From NCBI GenBank assembly GCA_944474755.1, contig OX104115.1:36033080-36097079 (forward strand): DNA of 64,000 bases, written 5' to 3'. The notes under the pieces were generated by a model. That model saw only the letters and a program-made list of their open reading frames with translations, was not told the origin of the DNA and made no database searches. Position 1 is the first letter of the stretch, and each line of letters begins with the position of its first letter. Position numbers and translations under genes: made by a program. Of the stretch, positions 33,015-45,399 are shown piece by piece. The stretch comes from Limnoperna fortunei (lineage: Eukaryota; Mollusca; Bivalvia; Mytilida; Modiolidae).

Positions 33015-33345
33015 GTGCAGTCCTAACATAACATGTTAGGTTACTTGTATGATTCTGCTTTCCGTTAACTGATGGCATATAATTTGACTGATTTGAACAA
33101 AGATTTTGACAACTCAAATTAACTCAGGTTGTTTATTTAGAAGTTTGTTGTACAATATATTGATGTCCATTTTTTTTTCTAGTTCTGACAATTTTTTTCC
33201 TCTGGACTTTTGTCTCTTGACCACTCTGTCTCGGGATTTGTTTGTCCACTGGACATTGTTATGATTTTGACAATTTTGTTTTATTAATTTTATTATGTCT
33301 ATTTTGTCTACTGATAGCTTCAATCTTTTACGTTTTAATGATTGC
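33015..33345. repeat. GTGCAGTCCTAAC / TGTCCACTGGACA dispersed repeat (unit A end)
   Basis: Same family as 13298-13690. TGCAGTCCTAACATAACATG at the start, TTTGTCCACTGGACATTG inside. Collinear with 62288-62562 in unit B, where a further MITE-like block has inserted. Confidence 0.5.
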
Positions 33346-33414
33346 TCGACAATATATTTAGAAAAGACGTTTATTTACTTACACGTTGTCGGTTTTTGCT
33401 TGTTTGTTTGAATG

Positions 33415-33655
33415 GTGTTTTAACCCCACTTTCAGCAATTTTTCAGCTATATCATATCGTCCAGTTTTGGTTGGGAGGAAGCCGGACTACCCGGAAAAAA
33501 CCTCGACCTGTGGTAGGAAAACTGGCACTCCTTGTCAAGTAAGATTGGAGTCGAATGCACCTGCCTGCAGTGAGAATTGAACCCGCAATCTCAGTGTTAA
33601 CAGACCACGTGATCAATAGTCGACGAACTACCTTAACCACTCGGCTACAGAATTT
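33415..33655 (-). repeat. tRNA-derived SINE (family 3), unit A
   Basis: On the minus strand: GTAGCCGAGTGGTTAAGGTA (A box, Leu/Ser-tRNA-like), then GATTGCGGGTTCAATTCTCA (B box), then the SINE body with the complement of AGGAAGCCGGACTACCCGG. Not a functional tRNA. Other copies are at 43645-43835, 44155-44385 and 63315-63548. Confidence 0.7.
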
Positions 33656-33729
33656 ATATTTAAAAATCTGTAGTTTAAGAAACAGATAACTTATTGCGCC
33701 GTTTTACTGTTGTTTCTTCTAAAAAGATA

Positions 33730-34815
33730 ATAATCAGTCCAATAATTTTGGACATATTTTTTGTTATACAAATATCTATCAATCATGCGATTTTTCAATA
33801 TCAAAAATTTAGTACACCTGCTTAACTTCACAATCCATGCACAGCATAAAGTCTACATGTACCCACATATTTTGTTTTGAATAAATTGCAGTATCTGAAT
33901 TTTGTAAAAAAATTATATCAAAAATGTTTAAAAAAACTCTGCCACTTTTACATTTTAACAATTAAATCTCATTATATTCCACAACTTTTTAACAATAATG
34001 TAAAATATCTAATATTTGCATGTCTGGCCTAAAAGATCTCGTTATATGCAAACATTCTCATAATTTGATCAATATATCGTAAATTGAATAATCTTGCTTT
34101 AAACTTTTAATCGATGCCACAGAAAGTATTTGTTGATACCCAACTATGTTCTTTTATAGTGCATTTAGTGAATAATCTTGTTGTTTTAAGTTTAAGAATA
34201 TATTCCAGGTTAGGTTTTTAATGCCGCAAATAATAAAACTGTGTGCATACTCATACAGAACAACAATATACTGATGTCAAAAGATATTTTTATATTTAAT
34301 TTTTTAATCGCATAACTCAATAATGATCTTTGTAATGCAATTCATATGAACCAAGATATCTTTCTTTATGCATGCATTTTACGGTATGACTTTTGGAATT
34401 TTGTGATGAAATCTCTACAACATCAAATATTGTTTCATTCGAGTCTTGGTTAGACGAAACGAGTGTCTAGAGTAGACAATTCTATTAACCTTGGTGTCTT
34501 TGATGGCTTTTTATTAAATATGTTGCGTTAATGTTAACGCACCGTTTAGAATAAATGGCATATGCACTTGCATAAATGATAAAATTGACAATTTACAAGT
34601 TATTCATGTGTGATTTTATAGGGTAGGTCATAAAATGTGCTGATTTTAATATGTCAACTTTTACCATCACCCATTTTTTTGTTTTAAATGAATAAATATT
34701 CCATAAGTCACTGTATTTGATGCAAATTTGCTTTCATTACAACATTTTCAATTAAATGTGCACATTTTAATTGTTAATTTATTACCATTTATATTAATAT
34801 GATCTCTATTTGTAG
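33730..34815. other. Intronic sequence before micro-exon EY-1 (unit B)
   Basis: Collinear with 1-786 but about 300 bp longer. The extra part contains a decayed hammerhead-type repeat (34436-34478). No gene seen. Confidence 0.45.
34436..34478 (+). repeat. Decayed hammerhead-type repeat
   Basis: GAGTCTTGGTTAGACGAAAC followed by GAGTGTCTAGAGTAG keeps stem II and the GAAAC box; the CTGATGA box is lost. It has the same upstream context (GATGAAATCTCTACAACATC) as the copy at 25838. Confidence 0.5.
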
Positions 34816-34851
34816 AATATGGTTTATCTCGAGCACGACATGATGATTCCG
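34816..34851 (+). CDS. Micro-exon EY-1 (unit B), 36 bp, phase 1-1
   Basis: Acceptor TTTGTAG, donor GTAAGA. Encodes YGLSRARHDDS. Compared with the unit A copy it has four amino-acid replacements (T to A, F to H, A to S and no change at the silent R codon would leave three plus one synonymous change), all without breaking the frame or the splice sites. Replacement-rich divergence with a preserved frame is suggestive of a varying peptide but is too short for a test on its own. Confidence 0.6.
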
Positions 34852-35477
34852 GTAAGAAAAAAATTCTATAAAAGCGCATTTTTTACGCTAAATGTTCAAT
34901 TTCGGCATTCATATATTGCACCTGTTCGCATCAATCATATTTCTATTCTCTGTTTATATGACGTGCATAACGATCTCAAGACAATTCACCAGATCCGACA
35001 AATAGTTTGTTCTTTACATTTACAAGCAACTTATATTTAAACATATTTCTATGTCGATATTAAACTTATCGGTTGTAAAAAAAACTTTTTTTTTCTCGTA
35101 TGACAAATAGAAGAACTTAACACTTTCAAAATGAGTGCTTAGTACAAAACATACCGCGTACCATTAATCACGAATGCACCTACTAAACGGATAACATATG
35201 CAATTCTCTTATTTTGGGATTTATATTGGGTTCGCCATAAAGTGAGCGGATTTTAATATATCAACTTTTACCATCACCCCATTTGACTTGTTTTAAATGA
35301 ATAAATATTACAAGGCACTTATGCCAATTTGCTTTCATTACAGATTTTCAATTATGTTTATATTGTTTGGAAATTTCAATATAAGACAGTTTACATTTAA
35401 TATGTATTTTTCAGTAAAATGTGCACATTTGAATATTAATTCATTGCCATTTATATTAATATGGTCTCCATTTATAG

Positions 35478-35510
35478 AAAATGGTTTATCTTGAAAAAAA
35501 TATGATTCCC
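35478..35510 (+). pseudogene. Micro-exon EY copy (unit B), dead, 33 bp
   Basis: Acceptor TTTATAG is intact. The block reads NGLS then a TGA stop where relatives have an Arg codon (CGA), is 3 bp shorter, and ends in CCC before GTAAAT, a poor donor. It comes from an extra EY-module duplication in unit B between EY-1 and EY-2. Confidence 0.5.
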
Positions 35511-36320
35511 GTAAATAAAACATTTCTATTTAAGCGAGTTTTTTACACTAAATGTTCAATTGGCATATATACATTGCACTTGTTCGCAACAATCATACTC
35601 TTCACATTTACAAGCAACTAACAATCATGTATAGTTTTATGTCGATATGAAACTTATCGGTTGTAAGAAACTGTTTTCTCGTATGACATATAGAAGCACT
35701 TAACGCTTTTAAAATGAGCGCTTAGTATTAATCAAGAATGCAACTACAAAACGGATAACATTTGCAATTCTCATATTTTGTGATTTATAATGGCTTCGCT
35801 ATAAAGTGAGCTTATTTAAATCTATTACTTTTTATTATCATCCAGTTCATTGACTTTCGGATGATAAATGTTCAATAGGTCACTTTAGTTGTCGCCAATT
35901 TGTTTCAATTAGAAAATATTTAACCCCAATACATGTTTCATATTTGTCTCCGTTCACTACTATTAAAACACGCTGTTGTTTTTGTTGTGTTTGTAAAGTG
36001 TTATCAATTTTGTGTAAAATAAAGATATTTAAAAAAAAATGAAATTCTGAACCAATATCAATACGGAAGCCTATTGATAGCTGTAAAAATCACAGTGTTA
36101 GACTGTTTATAATTTAAACACATTATTAAAAAGATCTCAACAGATCTTTGTATTTGCTTTTTAAATAGGTTAGTTGTTTCACGATTTTGGTCTGTACTAT
36201 TTTAAAACTCTCGACTCTGTTGTCAATAGGGGAAAGTTTACATTTAATATGTTGGTTGTATTAAAATTTGGCAAATTTTATTACCACAGTTTACATTGAT
36301 TTCGTCCTATATATTTATAG

Positions 36321-36356
36321 AATATGTTTCTCCCCGTACAAGATCTGGTGGTCCGG
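36321..36356 (+). CDS. Micro-exon EY-2 (unit B), 36 bp, phase 1-1
   Basis: Acceptor ATTTATAG, donor GTAAGTTT. Encodes YVSPRTRSGGP, against YVFSRTRSSGP in unit A. RTRS and the terminal GP are unchanged. Flanking introns are collinear with those of 1680-1715. Confidence 0.6.
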
Positions 36357-36975
36357 GTAAGTTTGTATTTCTGTTTAAGATAGTTTTCAATTTAATTTTC
36401 AATTTCATGATTTATTTATTGCTATTGCTCAAATTAATATTAGTCATCGTGTCTTATTATATTACGTGCATTCTGGTTAAAAGATGATTCGTTCGTTTCA
36501 TAAAATATTTTTTACCTCCCATTTACTTGCACCTTACACTATATTATCTGATAATAACCTTATTTGTTGTAACCAAAAACAGATAGCTAGTACGAATCAT
36601 GAAATTGATTAACATATTTAAAATATTTGCTGGATTATTATGTCTCATGTCTAATGTGAATAATGTACCACGTACCATAAATGGCTTAAGCATATACAAA
36701 AAGGGTTGACATTTACAATTATGACGTCATTGTACGGCTTTGTCACACAATTTGTATTTACACTACAAAATTTTCTATTCCATTATTTGTTTAAAATTGT
36801 CTACTTTCGTTACTATTAAATACATTGTGTACTGTAAATATTTACATTTTAAAGTTTTTTCCATTCGGTCCAATTTGGATCACATGTTAATCAAAAAGCC
36901 CGTTTCTGGCCGTATAATGAACAGTGTAAATCTTTTTATACTTCAAACATATTACTATTGAGATTTCTTAATGGC

Positions 36976-37352
36976 AACAGATGGTTGACGTAGTTTTCAA
37001 CATGCAATTACTATTCTAAATGAGCACAAATTGTGCAGCATTACTTTCCGATTTTTTCTCCCATTTATCTTAAAATGACTTTATATTAAACAATCTCTTT
37101 GAGATTGGAAAACACAAACTAGCGCAGTCCTCTCAGCTGTTGTTGTTTGTGTTATTTACCTATGACTAAACAATGATCCCTTTGGTGACTTCCTACATTT
37201 CCTTTAATAAAATTTGAGGTTGACATTATAAATGACACAATAGAAATTAAAAGGTCCGCTCAACACACGACTTACGTCGCAAAATCAGCACTGAAGTAGG
37301 ACCTTTTTACTAAACTCTATCACAAACATGAGGACTAACTTTTCAATCGTCA
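36976..37352 (+). pseudogene. Reverse transcriptase fragment (Penelope-like family), unit B copy
   Basis: Collinear with 3126-3602 and degraded further. Recognisable are the stretch corresponding to TNCAPLL (ACAAATTGTGCAGCATTACT) and GTCCGCTCAACACACGACTT, the ASLTDL region. It breaks off near 37355, where homology between the units ends. Confidence 0.5.
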
Positions 37353-37364
37353 ACTTTGACAAGA

Positions 37365-37760
37365 GTTGGGTGCCGTCCTAACATAACATGCTAGTTAACT
37401 TGTAAAGCAGAGATTCTGACTGCTATGTTAACTTCGAGCTGAGAATATGACAGCCTAAGTTAACTACAGCTGTTCTTTTTACAATTTTGTATACAATATA
37501 TTTCTGTCCACATGACAATTTTTTGACTATTTCTGTCCACTTGACATTTTTGTTTCTTTTGACAATTTCTGTCATCTGGGCATTTTTTTTTCTTTTGACA
37601 ATTTTGTCACGTGACGAGTTTGTCAACAGGACATTTTTTGTTCCAACAATTTTGTCACGTGACAAGTTTGTCAACTGGACATTTTTTATTTTGGAAATAT
37701 ATTTCCACTTTGTTAACCTGCTAACCTTTCGACTGACACTTTAAACCACTTTTAACTTTT
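37365..37760. repeat. GTGCCGTCCTAAC / TTGTCACGTGACAA dispersed repeat
   Basis: Begins GTTGGGTGCCGTCCTAACAT. Inside are tandem units of about 50 bp with AATTTTGTCACGTGACAAGT and GTCAACTGGACATTTTTT. The short open frame on each strand here only translates this repeat. A second copy of the whole region 37365-38330 lies at 41633-42710. Confidence 0.55.
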
Positions 37761-38274
37761 ACTTTTTTAGTTTATTTTTTTCGCAATGTATTTAGGAAAG
37801 ACTGGCTGGTTATTATTATACGTCGATTTATATATTTTATCTGCGAGTTGTCGGAATAAAAAGTATACGAAAGATGAAAATCAAATCGTGTGTCGTTTAT
37901 TAAAATAATATTACCAAAACAACCTATAAAATACAAATTAGTAATGAAAAGGATTTTATATTGAAGATTTGTTTACTATTTACGCGTTTCTGGATTTGCC
38001 GAGGAATAAAATGTTTTAAATCTTACGTTTCGGAAACATATTACATATTGCGACGTTGTGTCGTTTAATTAAATATTAATGCACATTATCATAATATTAA
38101 TTAATACAACTCGTGAACCAAAGTGTGTGATAATAATATAAAAAATCTATGACAGTTCTGTATTTTAACCACTCAATCTCATTATAGTAAACAACTACTT
38201 AACATTATGAATGTAAAATATATTGTATATTTGCAATTGCAACACTCACATTTTGTCTATACCAGTGTGTGTAA
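37761..38274. other. AT-rich spacer, duplicated at 42050-42650
   Basis: GAAAGACTGGCTGGTT and CTTACGTTTCGGAAACATAT recur at 42064 and 42290. No gene seen. Confidence 0.4.
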
Positions 38275-38880
38275 CATGGTTTTTAATTTCATCTCTGAGG
38301 TCCTGTGAGTGAGTTTATATATGTAATATTTGTTGAATTGCATCCCTCAGGTCTCACAATTAAATTTGTATGTAAAATATGGTTTTAATTGCATCGTTAT
38401 GGTCTCGGAATTGATTTTATACATGTAAAGTGGCATTGCTAAAGTCTCAAGATTGATTTTATGTGTAAAATATGGTTTGTAATTGCCGGGATAAGTTCTC
38501 TAGAGTAATTTTAAATGTGAAATATAGTTTTTAATTTCATGGCAACAGTCTCATTAGGGATTTTGTATGTTAAGTATGGTTTTTAATTGCATCACTTCGG
38601 TCTCCAAAGTGATTTTATGTGTGAAATATTGTTTTTGATTACATTTCTTTAGACTCACTAAAGATTTTATATGTTAAAAATAGATTTTAATTGTATTGCA
38701 AAAGTTTCGGCATTGATTTTATATGTAAAATATGTTTTCTAATTCCATCACTAAGGTGTCAGGATTGATTTTATATGTTGAATATGTATTTTAATGGTAT
38801 TGACAAGGTTTCAGGATTGAATTTATATGCAAAAATGGTTTTTAATTGCATGGGTAAAGTCTTGATAAGTATTGTTCACT
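38275..38880 (+). repeat. Minisatellite, about 50 bp period, plus orientation (unit B, left arm)
   Basis: Units of the form ATATGGTTTTTAATTGCATC, AAGGTCTCAGGATTG, ATTTTATATGT. It faces the same repeat in inverted orientation at 39840-41100, with the TGACCTTGACC block between them. Confidence 0.7.
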
Positions 38881-39839
38881 TTAAAACAAAAATCATGATT
38901 CTTTCAACGAAATGTCCGGCACTAATAATTATTATACTATAATAATTATTATAATTTAAAAAAGCTTCTTTTCTGTCAGCATTTTTGGTAAATGTAAAGC
39001 AATCCGTTGTGGTTTAAGTTTTAAATTGTAGCTTTCCTGACATGGTTATTAAGGCTTCCTAATTTCGAGTTTTCTTTCTTCCTATATAAATTTTGTTTCA
39101 CAACATGTAGTTAAGACATTTTGTAGCATGAAGGTATTTGACATTACGTTTTAGCAGTTAACCCTGGCACACCGGATTTACGCAGTTATTTTCTCTGTCA
39201 CAGAAAAGCAGCTAAACTATGATTGCTGTACTTTGTAATATATAACATAAACGAATTGTTCACCTTCTTGGTGTTACTTACCTTTCTTTACTGGATAGTT
39301 ATGGTATTACTTGTATCTAATGAACCAAATGTGGTTGGCTTTTTCTCTGTTTGTCTTCATTGACCTTGACCTTGAAAAACGTCACACGGTCAAGGTCACG
39401 TTATCATTTTTGACCTTGTGATGTGCGCATGTATACTCTGTAACTATAATATATACAAAAGTGAAACCTTAACCAAAAGTTAGCACTTTTTAAGTTTTTG
39501 AATTGTTATTTTTTTTATTGACCTTTTGTTAGAATTATCTTACCTTTGATCTAGCATTTTTAAATAACGATGTATCCTTAACTGTACCAGATATTTACAT
39601 ATGACCTTCACTGTCGGCTATCATGAACCTTGACCTTGAAAAAAGTCACACAGGTAAGGTCACGTTAAAATATTTGACCTTGAGTTGTGTGCAGATAATC
39701 TCTGTAACAGATGCAAAAGTGAACCTTTTACCAAACAATGTACTATTTTCATTTAATAATACATTCATTTCGTTGATGTCAAACAAAATAATTGTATTTC
39801 AAATCTGGATGTCTGTATACCCAAATATGATAGATAAAT
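38881..39839 (+). repeat. TGACCTTGACCTTGA / TCAAGGTCA element (unit B)
   Basis: Collinear with 11103-12140. The two palindromic modules are at 39357-39420 and 39625-39690 and retain TGACCTTGACCTTG and TCAAGGTCACGTTA. The frame at 39623-39844 simply runs through it. Confidence 0.6.
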
Positions 39840-41100
39840 CTTAGTCAAGCAATTAAAAATCATATACAACATCATCCAAAGAGACTTTTATATTAAAATA
39901 TTTATAATATATAAAAGCAACACGGTGTTGAATTAAAAACCATATTTGATTATACAATTAATCCGTAGATTTAAGCGAGGCAATTAAAGGTCTTTTGAAA
40001 TATAAAATCATTCACAAAACTAAAGCAATGGATTTGAAGAACATATCACACATATCAATGTAATCCTGAGACGAAGTCTTGTTAGCCAAGTGGTTTAGGT
40101 AGTTCGCCTATCATTACTTACGCGTGTCTGTCAACTCTGATGTTGCGGGTTCGGGTCTTACTGCAGGTATAGTGCGATCGACTCCATTCTAAATTGACAA
40201 GGATTGCTAGTTTGCATACCTTTGGTTACTCCGGTTTACTCCCCAAATACAAACTGGAATTCAACTTTAAATCACATTTCACATGAAAAAAAAATCAATC
40301 GGAGACCTACGCAAAGCAATTGAAAACCTTATTTGTATATATAAAAAACATCTTCGGGCCTTAGTAAGATATTTAAAACCATAGTTGATATTATAAAATC
40401 CAAAAACCAAAAGGAGTGCAATTAAAAACCACACTTTACATTTTACATATATTCTGAGTCCTAATAGATGCAATTTAAGGACAATATTTGTACATTTCAA
40501 ATCAATCCTGACGCATATGTGTTTCCATTAAAAGCATTTCATATATAAAATCAATCAGGTGACCATAGAGAGCAATATAAATCTATATATTATTGTTTCA
40601 ATTAATCCTAAGACTTTAGTAATACAATTAAAAACCACCATTTTACATTTAAAATCCACCCGGAGACCTCAGCTGTTCAATTTATAAATACATTACACAT
40701 ATAAAATCAATAAAGAGACCTTAGCAATCCAAATAAAACCAAAGTTTGCATAATTAGTCTATCATGACACCTTATCTGTGGAATTAAAATCCATATTTGA
40801 CACATAAAATAAATTCGTAGACGCTAGAAATGCAAATATAAACCCAGTTTAACATAGAAATCAATTCTGAGATCTAAGCAGAAGCAGTTAAAACATATTT
40901 CACATACAAAAAATAAATACTGAGACCTTCATATTAAAAAAACACATTTTGCATACAATTTCAATCCTTTTATACAAGAAAAGATATTATAAATCATATT
41001 TCACAAACACAAAAATAGTGCGACCTTCGCGAGCTAAATGGTATTCAAAACTACATTTCATATTATAAAATAAATCCAGTTCAATTAACATTGACATTTC
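39840..41100 (-). repeat. Minisatellite, minus orientation (unit B, right arm)
   Basis: Collinear with 12150-13290 in unit A. Contains the SINE family 2 head at 40076-40172. Confidence 0.65.
40076..40172 (+). repeat. tRNA-derived SINE head (family 2), unit B
   Basis: TAGCCAAGTGGTTTAGGTAG and TTGCGGGTTCGGGTCTTACT. Same insertion as in unit A at 12275, so it predates the duplication. Confidence 0.6.
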
Positions 41101-41109
41101 TACATATAC

Positions 41110-41350
41110 AGTTAGGTGCAGTCCTATCATAACATAAAGCTAATTTAGACCAGTCCCAATCTCCAGTCAAAATAAACAGCCAATTGGACCACTTTGACTG
41201 GACAAAATTTTGTCCAAATCTCTGCTTTAAAGATTGTCAAATTCTCAAAAGCCAACCAAATCTATGCTTTTGTCAAATTAAAAAAACGGTCAATTTTAAA
41301 GTCACAAAATGTCTTTTTTTACAAATATTCAAAATATATCAAATTGTCAA
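41110..41350 (+). repeat. GTGCAGTCCTATCAT dispersed repeat, shortened (unit B)
   Basis: Collinear with 13298-13690; several of the internal CAAAATTTTGTCC units have been deleted. Followed to 41600 by spacer shared with 13690-13970. Confidence 0.5.
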
Positions 41351-41632
41351 TTAGACTTCAACCAAACAAGTTAATTAAGGAAATCTATTACAGTCTGTTT
41401 TACAGAACGCGATTACATTACCTTCCGCGTTTCGGTAAATGTATAGCAAGCCGTTGTTGTTACTAATTTAGACTATCTCTTATATTACTATTATTATTAT
41501 GTTATTATTTATATCATTGAGCAATTAGATAAGATTTTTTCGTGTAGTTTAATAAAAAGATAAAAGTATAAATCCTAACCTGTAATACTTTTATTGTATA
41601 AAATAATACTATTGTTAAAACTCACATGTATA

Positions 41633-42709
41633 GTTGGGTGCAGTCCTAACATAACGTGCTAGTAAACTTGTAAAACAGAGGTTCTGACTGCTTTCAGTTA
41701 ACTTCGAGCAGAAAATTTGACAGGTTTGAGCAGAGATTTTGACAACCCAAGTTAACTTGGGCTGTTCTTTTGACCACTTTTTCACATTATATTTCTGTCC
41801 ACTTGACAATTTTTGACAATTTTTGTCCACTGGACATTTTTTTCTTTGACAATTTCTGTCCTCGGGAAATTTTGTTTCTCTTGACAATTTTGTCACGTGA
41901 TAAGTTGTCAACAGAATAGTTTTTGTTCTCAAAATTTTGTCTTGTGACAAGTTGGTCCACTGGACATTTTTTATTTTGGAAATTTATGTCCACTTTGTCA
42001 ACTTGCTAACCATTCGACTGACACTTTACTCCACTTTTTAATGTTTTTGACATTTTTTATTAGGAAAGACCGGCTGGTTGTACCGTACGTCAATTTATTT
42101 TATCTGCGCGTTGTTGGAATGAAAAGTCTACGAAGGATTAAAATCATATCCTTTGTCTTTTATTAAAATCCTTTTACCAAAAAAAAAAACAATCGATATA
42201 ATACAAATTATTAATGGAAGAATGTTACATTGAACATCTGTTTGCTATTTGCGTGTTTTTGGATATCATAGAGGAGAACTTTTTTTTAATCTTACGTCTT
42301 GGAAACATATTACTTATTGCGACGTTGTTTATTTTAATTAAATATTAATGTATAGTCGAATAAACGGAGACACATCTTTGTTTTATAAATCTATCTATCA
42401 ATCAAGAGATCCTTCGATATCATTATATTTATCAATGCAACTCTTGAAATTAACAATCATTCAAAATATAAGTTAAGTCTACATGTATCCAATTGAAAGT
42501 ACATTGCAATATCCAACACGTGTGATAATAATAAAAAAGGTTAAAAATCTATAAGAGTTCTGTATTTTAACCACTAAATCTTATTAAAGTACACACCTAC
42601 TTAACAATAATGTATATCTTATATGTTTAATGGTAATACCCACAATTTTCCTAAACCAGTGTGTGTAACATGGTTTTTTAATTTCATCTCAGAGATTGTG
42701 TTTATATAA
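41633..42709. repeat. Second copy of the 37365-38330 region
   Basis: Begins GTTGGGTGCAGTCCTAACAT and keeps the order of that region: hairpin repeat, GAAAGACCGGCTGGTTG, CTTGGAAACATATTACTTAT, then the start of the minisatellite (CCAGTGTGTGTAACATGG). It is interrupted at 42710 by the TA-flanked element. Confidence 0.6.
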
Positions 42710-43644
42710 TACAGTACTTGCACCTGTAAACGCAACACTTTGACTGATTGATAACTGATTGCTGACGGATTTTGGAACGCTGACGGATCGCTGACTGATT
42801 GATGATGACGACATCCGTCCAAAATTATGAATCTGTCATTACCTTGGTAACCGTCAGCGATCAGTGCGATCAATCCAATCAGTGCGATCCTGAATCCGTC
42901 ATTTAATTATATGCATAAATCGGTTAGTTTATTGACGGATTCGTATAAATTAATAATTTAAAGATAAAACGGATTCTGCGTCATTTGTATATAATATATG
43001 CATTTATTATACCTTTTTTATAATAAAATAAAAACATGCGTTTAAAAGAATTGTAAATACAATGTCTCGTTCTAAATGAATAAATAAACATATTAAAAGA
43101 AATTTTTTTTCTTTATATTATATAATTAAGCACATTTCTTTAAAGCAGGACATATGTGGGAACCGAGTCCTGTAAACCTTCAAAAAGCTTCTATTTAAGG
43201 CACATCAGTAACGAAGAGATAAATGTTTTTTTTCGTAATCCATTATTGATTCTCTTTTTTTATTCCCGCGACTCGTGATTTTTTGCGACCTGTTACATGT
43301 TTATTTTTTGTCATATATTAAGCCGACCCGACTCCCCCAATTAGTAACAGATTTATTTCACATTTAAGAAAGAACGTGGCCTCTTTTTGACATCATTATT
43401 AGTTACTTAAATGTATGCCTGCGTGTTTTTATTTTGTCTACAACATTTTAAATACAATTATAAAACTGTTGTGTATAACAATTGTTCAACTGTTAAACAA
43501 TCATTGTCAATCAAAACGCAGTGTTTACTAAACAAAAGTTGTATTGTAAAATATACAGCAATTCTTGTCGGAGTTTTATTGGACAGGCAATACAATTTGT
43601 TTAAAAAAGTATACATACAATTACGCTGGATTGTTCCATTTGTT

Positions 43645-43835
43645 TCATGGCGTCCATTTTTTATTGGGGGTGGGTGGGAGAAAGCCGGAGTACAGGTAAA
43701 AAACCGACAGTCTTTTGTCAATTAAAGTGGAGTCGGGGGCACCCTCTCTGCAGTCGTTCGAAAATCCGCAACCTGTTGACAGGCATGTGACAACTAGTAG
43801 ATGACTAACCAATCAGTCACCTAGGCCCCAATAAC
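43645..43835 (-). repeat. tRNA-derived SINE (family 3), diverged
   Basis: The minus strand carries the B-box-like AACCTGTTGACAGGCATGTG context and the body with the complement of GAGAAAGCCGGAGTACAGGT. It lies inside the 42712-46230 element. Confidence 0.5.
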
Positions 43836-44154
43836 GCCGGGGAGAATTGTCTGCGAATACTGACGTTAAGCGTAAAAATGTGTTACAGATAGACACATGT
43901 TTCAGTACGAAATAGTAATTTTTTTAACAAAACGTTATAAATTGTTTAGGTCTTAACATTGTCATTACAGTGTCATATCGATGAAACAGAACCATTTCAA
44001 AACTTGCCTTTAAAAGAGTGTCATTCAATTTAAACAATAACTTATTGTATTGATTGATTGTTTGCTTTTCTTTCAGCGAGAGTATTTCAGCTCTATTCAT
44101 GACGAGAATAAGTTAAATATAAATCAATTAGATTTGTTTGCTTGTTTAAATATT

Positions 44155-44385
44155 GTTTAATCCACTTTCAGCAATTTTTCAGCTATATCATGGCGTCCAG
44201 TTTTTATTTGAGAAGGAAACCGGAGTACCCGGATAAAACACCCGTCCTCCAGTAGGAAAACTGGCTCCCTTTCAATTAAGTCGAGTGTACCCTGCCTGCA
44301 GTGAGATTCGAACACGAAACCTCAGTGTTGACAGACCACGTGATCAATAGTTGATGAACTAACATCACCTCTCGGCTCCTTCAAT
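44155..44385 (-). repeat. tRNA-derived SINE (family 3)
   Basis: Starts (plus sense) CCACTTTCAGCAATTTTTCA, contains GGAAACCGGAGTACCCGG and ends in the inverted tRNA-like head with GAGATTCGAACACGAAACC. Inside the 42712-46230 element. Confidence 0.6.
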
Positions 44386-44802
44386 CAATTAGATAAAGAT
44401 GGACAAAAGGGCAATTTTGAAAAATATGGGGCATGGGTTGGGGAGTAAGATTTACTTTTTTTCGTACAAGGAGCGTGACACTCTCTAAACATGTCACTAT
44501 GGGGTTCGCGGCAATTTTAATATGACCTGAACCTAAATAACGGGAGAACATCCCATGTGCGCCAGCTGAGGATGCGCTGGGCAGCTCTGTTAAACCTATC
44601 AACCAATTTCAAGTACTTCCTTATTTAAAGTAAACCATTTATACTTATACATCATTAATTGTGGAATGACTTTAAAAGAAATCGTAAAATAAACAATTGC
44701 GACGGCTAAAATGCGAAAGCAGAATTGATTTTCGTATCACGCTTACATATACGCATTTTTAACTCATAAGCTTCGATATACAAACGCTGTAAGTAGTTTA
44801 AT

Positions 44803-45085
44803 CTTTATTTGAGATTTAATTCTGTGTAAATTCATGTGACGTAATGAGATAGTGAATAAAATATATAAATAGATGTTTTCGCTTTTGTCGTGAATCTTAT
44901 TCAGTATTATACAGCGGAATTTTTAGGAACAGTGGCACATAAGTTTATTCTTTATTTAATTCTGTGTAAATTCATGTGACACTATGGGGTAGTTAATAAA
45001 ATATATAAATAGATGTTTTCGCTTTTGTCGTAAATCTTATTCAGTATTATACACCGGAATTCATAGGAACTGTGGCAAAGAAAAA
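44803..45085 (+). repeat. Two tandem copies of a 140 bp unit
   Basis: TTCTGTGTAAATTCATGTGA occurs at 44819 and 44959, followed in both by ATATATAAATAGATGTTTTC and TTATTCAGTATTATACA. No coding content. Confidence 0.7.
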
Positions 45086-45399
45086 AACTGATCAAACCAC
45101 GACAAATGATCTTTTTAAGCGTTTACAATAAAAAAACCACGACCTCGGAGGTTAAGGTAGCAGTAACCTATTATTGATCACAAAGTTGTATGTTTGATCT
45201 TTACAGCGAGATGGTGTGCTCGACCACATCCCTATAAATTTGCAAAGAGCACCAGTTTTCCTGTCGAAACTTTGCTGTTTCGTTGGGTTCTCCAGCTCTC
45301 CCCAATAAACACTCGACGTCATATTATATAAACTAATATAATTTTTTAAAAATAGTGTTAAACAAACTTCAAACATACATATAATGCTAACGCGAAAAG

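Larger units (their letters stand above)
14..33736 (+). repeat. Tandem segmental duplication, unit A (33.7 kb)
   Basis: The sequence from GTCCAATAAT at 14 recurs at 33737 and again at 63720, always in the same orientation, and the blocks that follow are collinear between the copies. Matched landmarks between units A and B include the micro-exons at 787 and 34816, the TGACCTTGACC block at 11597 and 39357, the LINE remnant at 14085 and 47880, the RT fragment at 20818 and 51702, the micro-exons at 26362 and 55397 and at 32162 and 61776, and the SINE at 33415 and 63315. Unit A is longer mainly because of an extra repeat array, a Penelope-like element, a LINE and a pogo-like element. Identity is judged by eye and looks high but not perfect, so the duplication is not an obvious assembly artefact. 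Confidence 0.85.

Noticed and set aside
43411..43725. 104-residue open frame as a gene
   Set aside because: It runs into a SINE (family 3) and overlaps an equal-length frame on the other strand; no motif.
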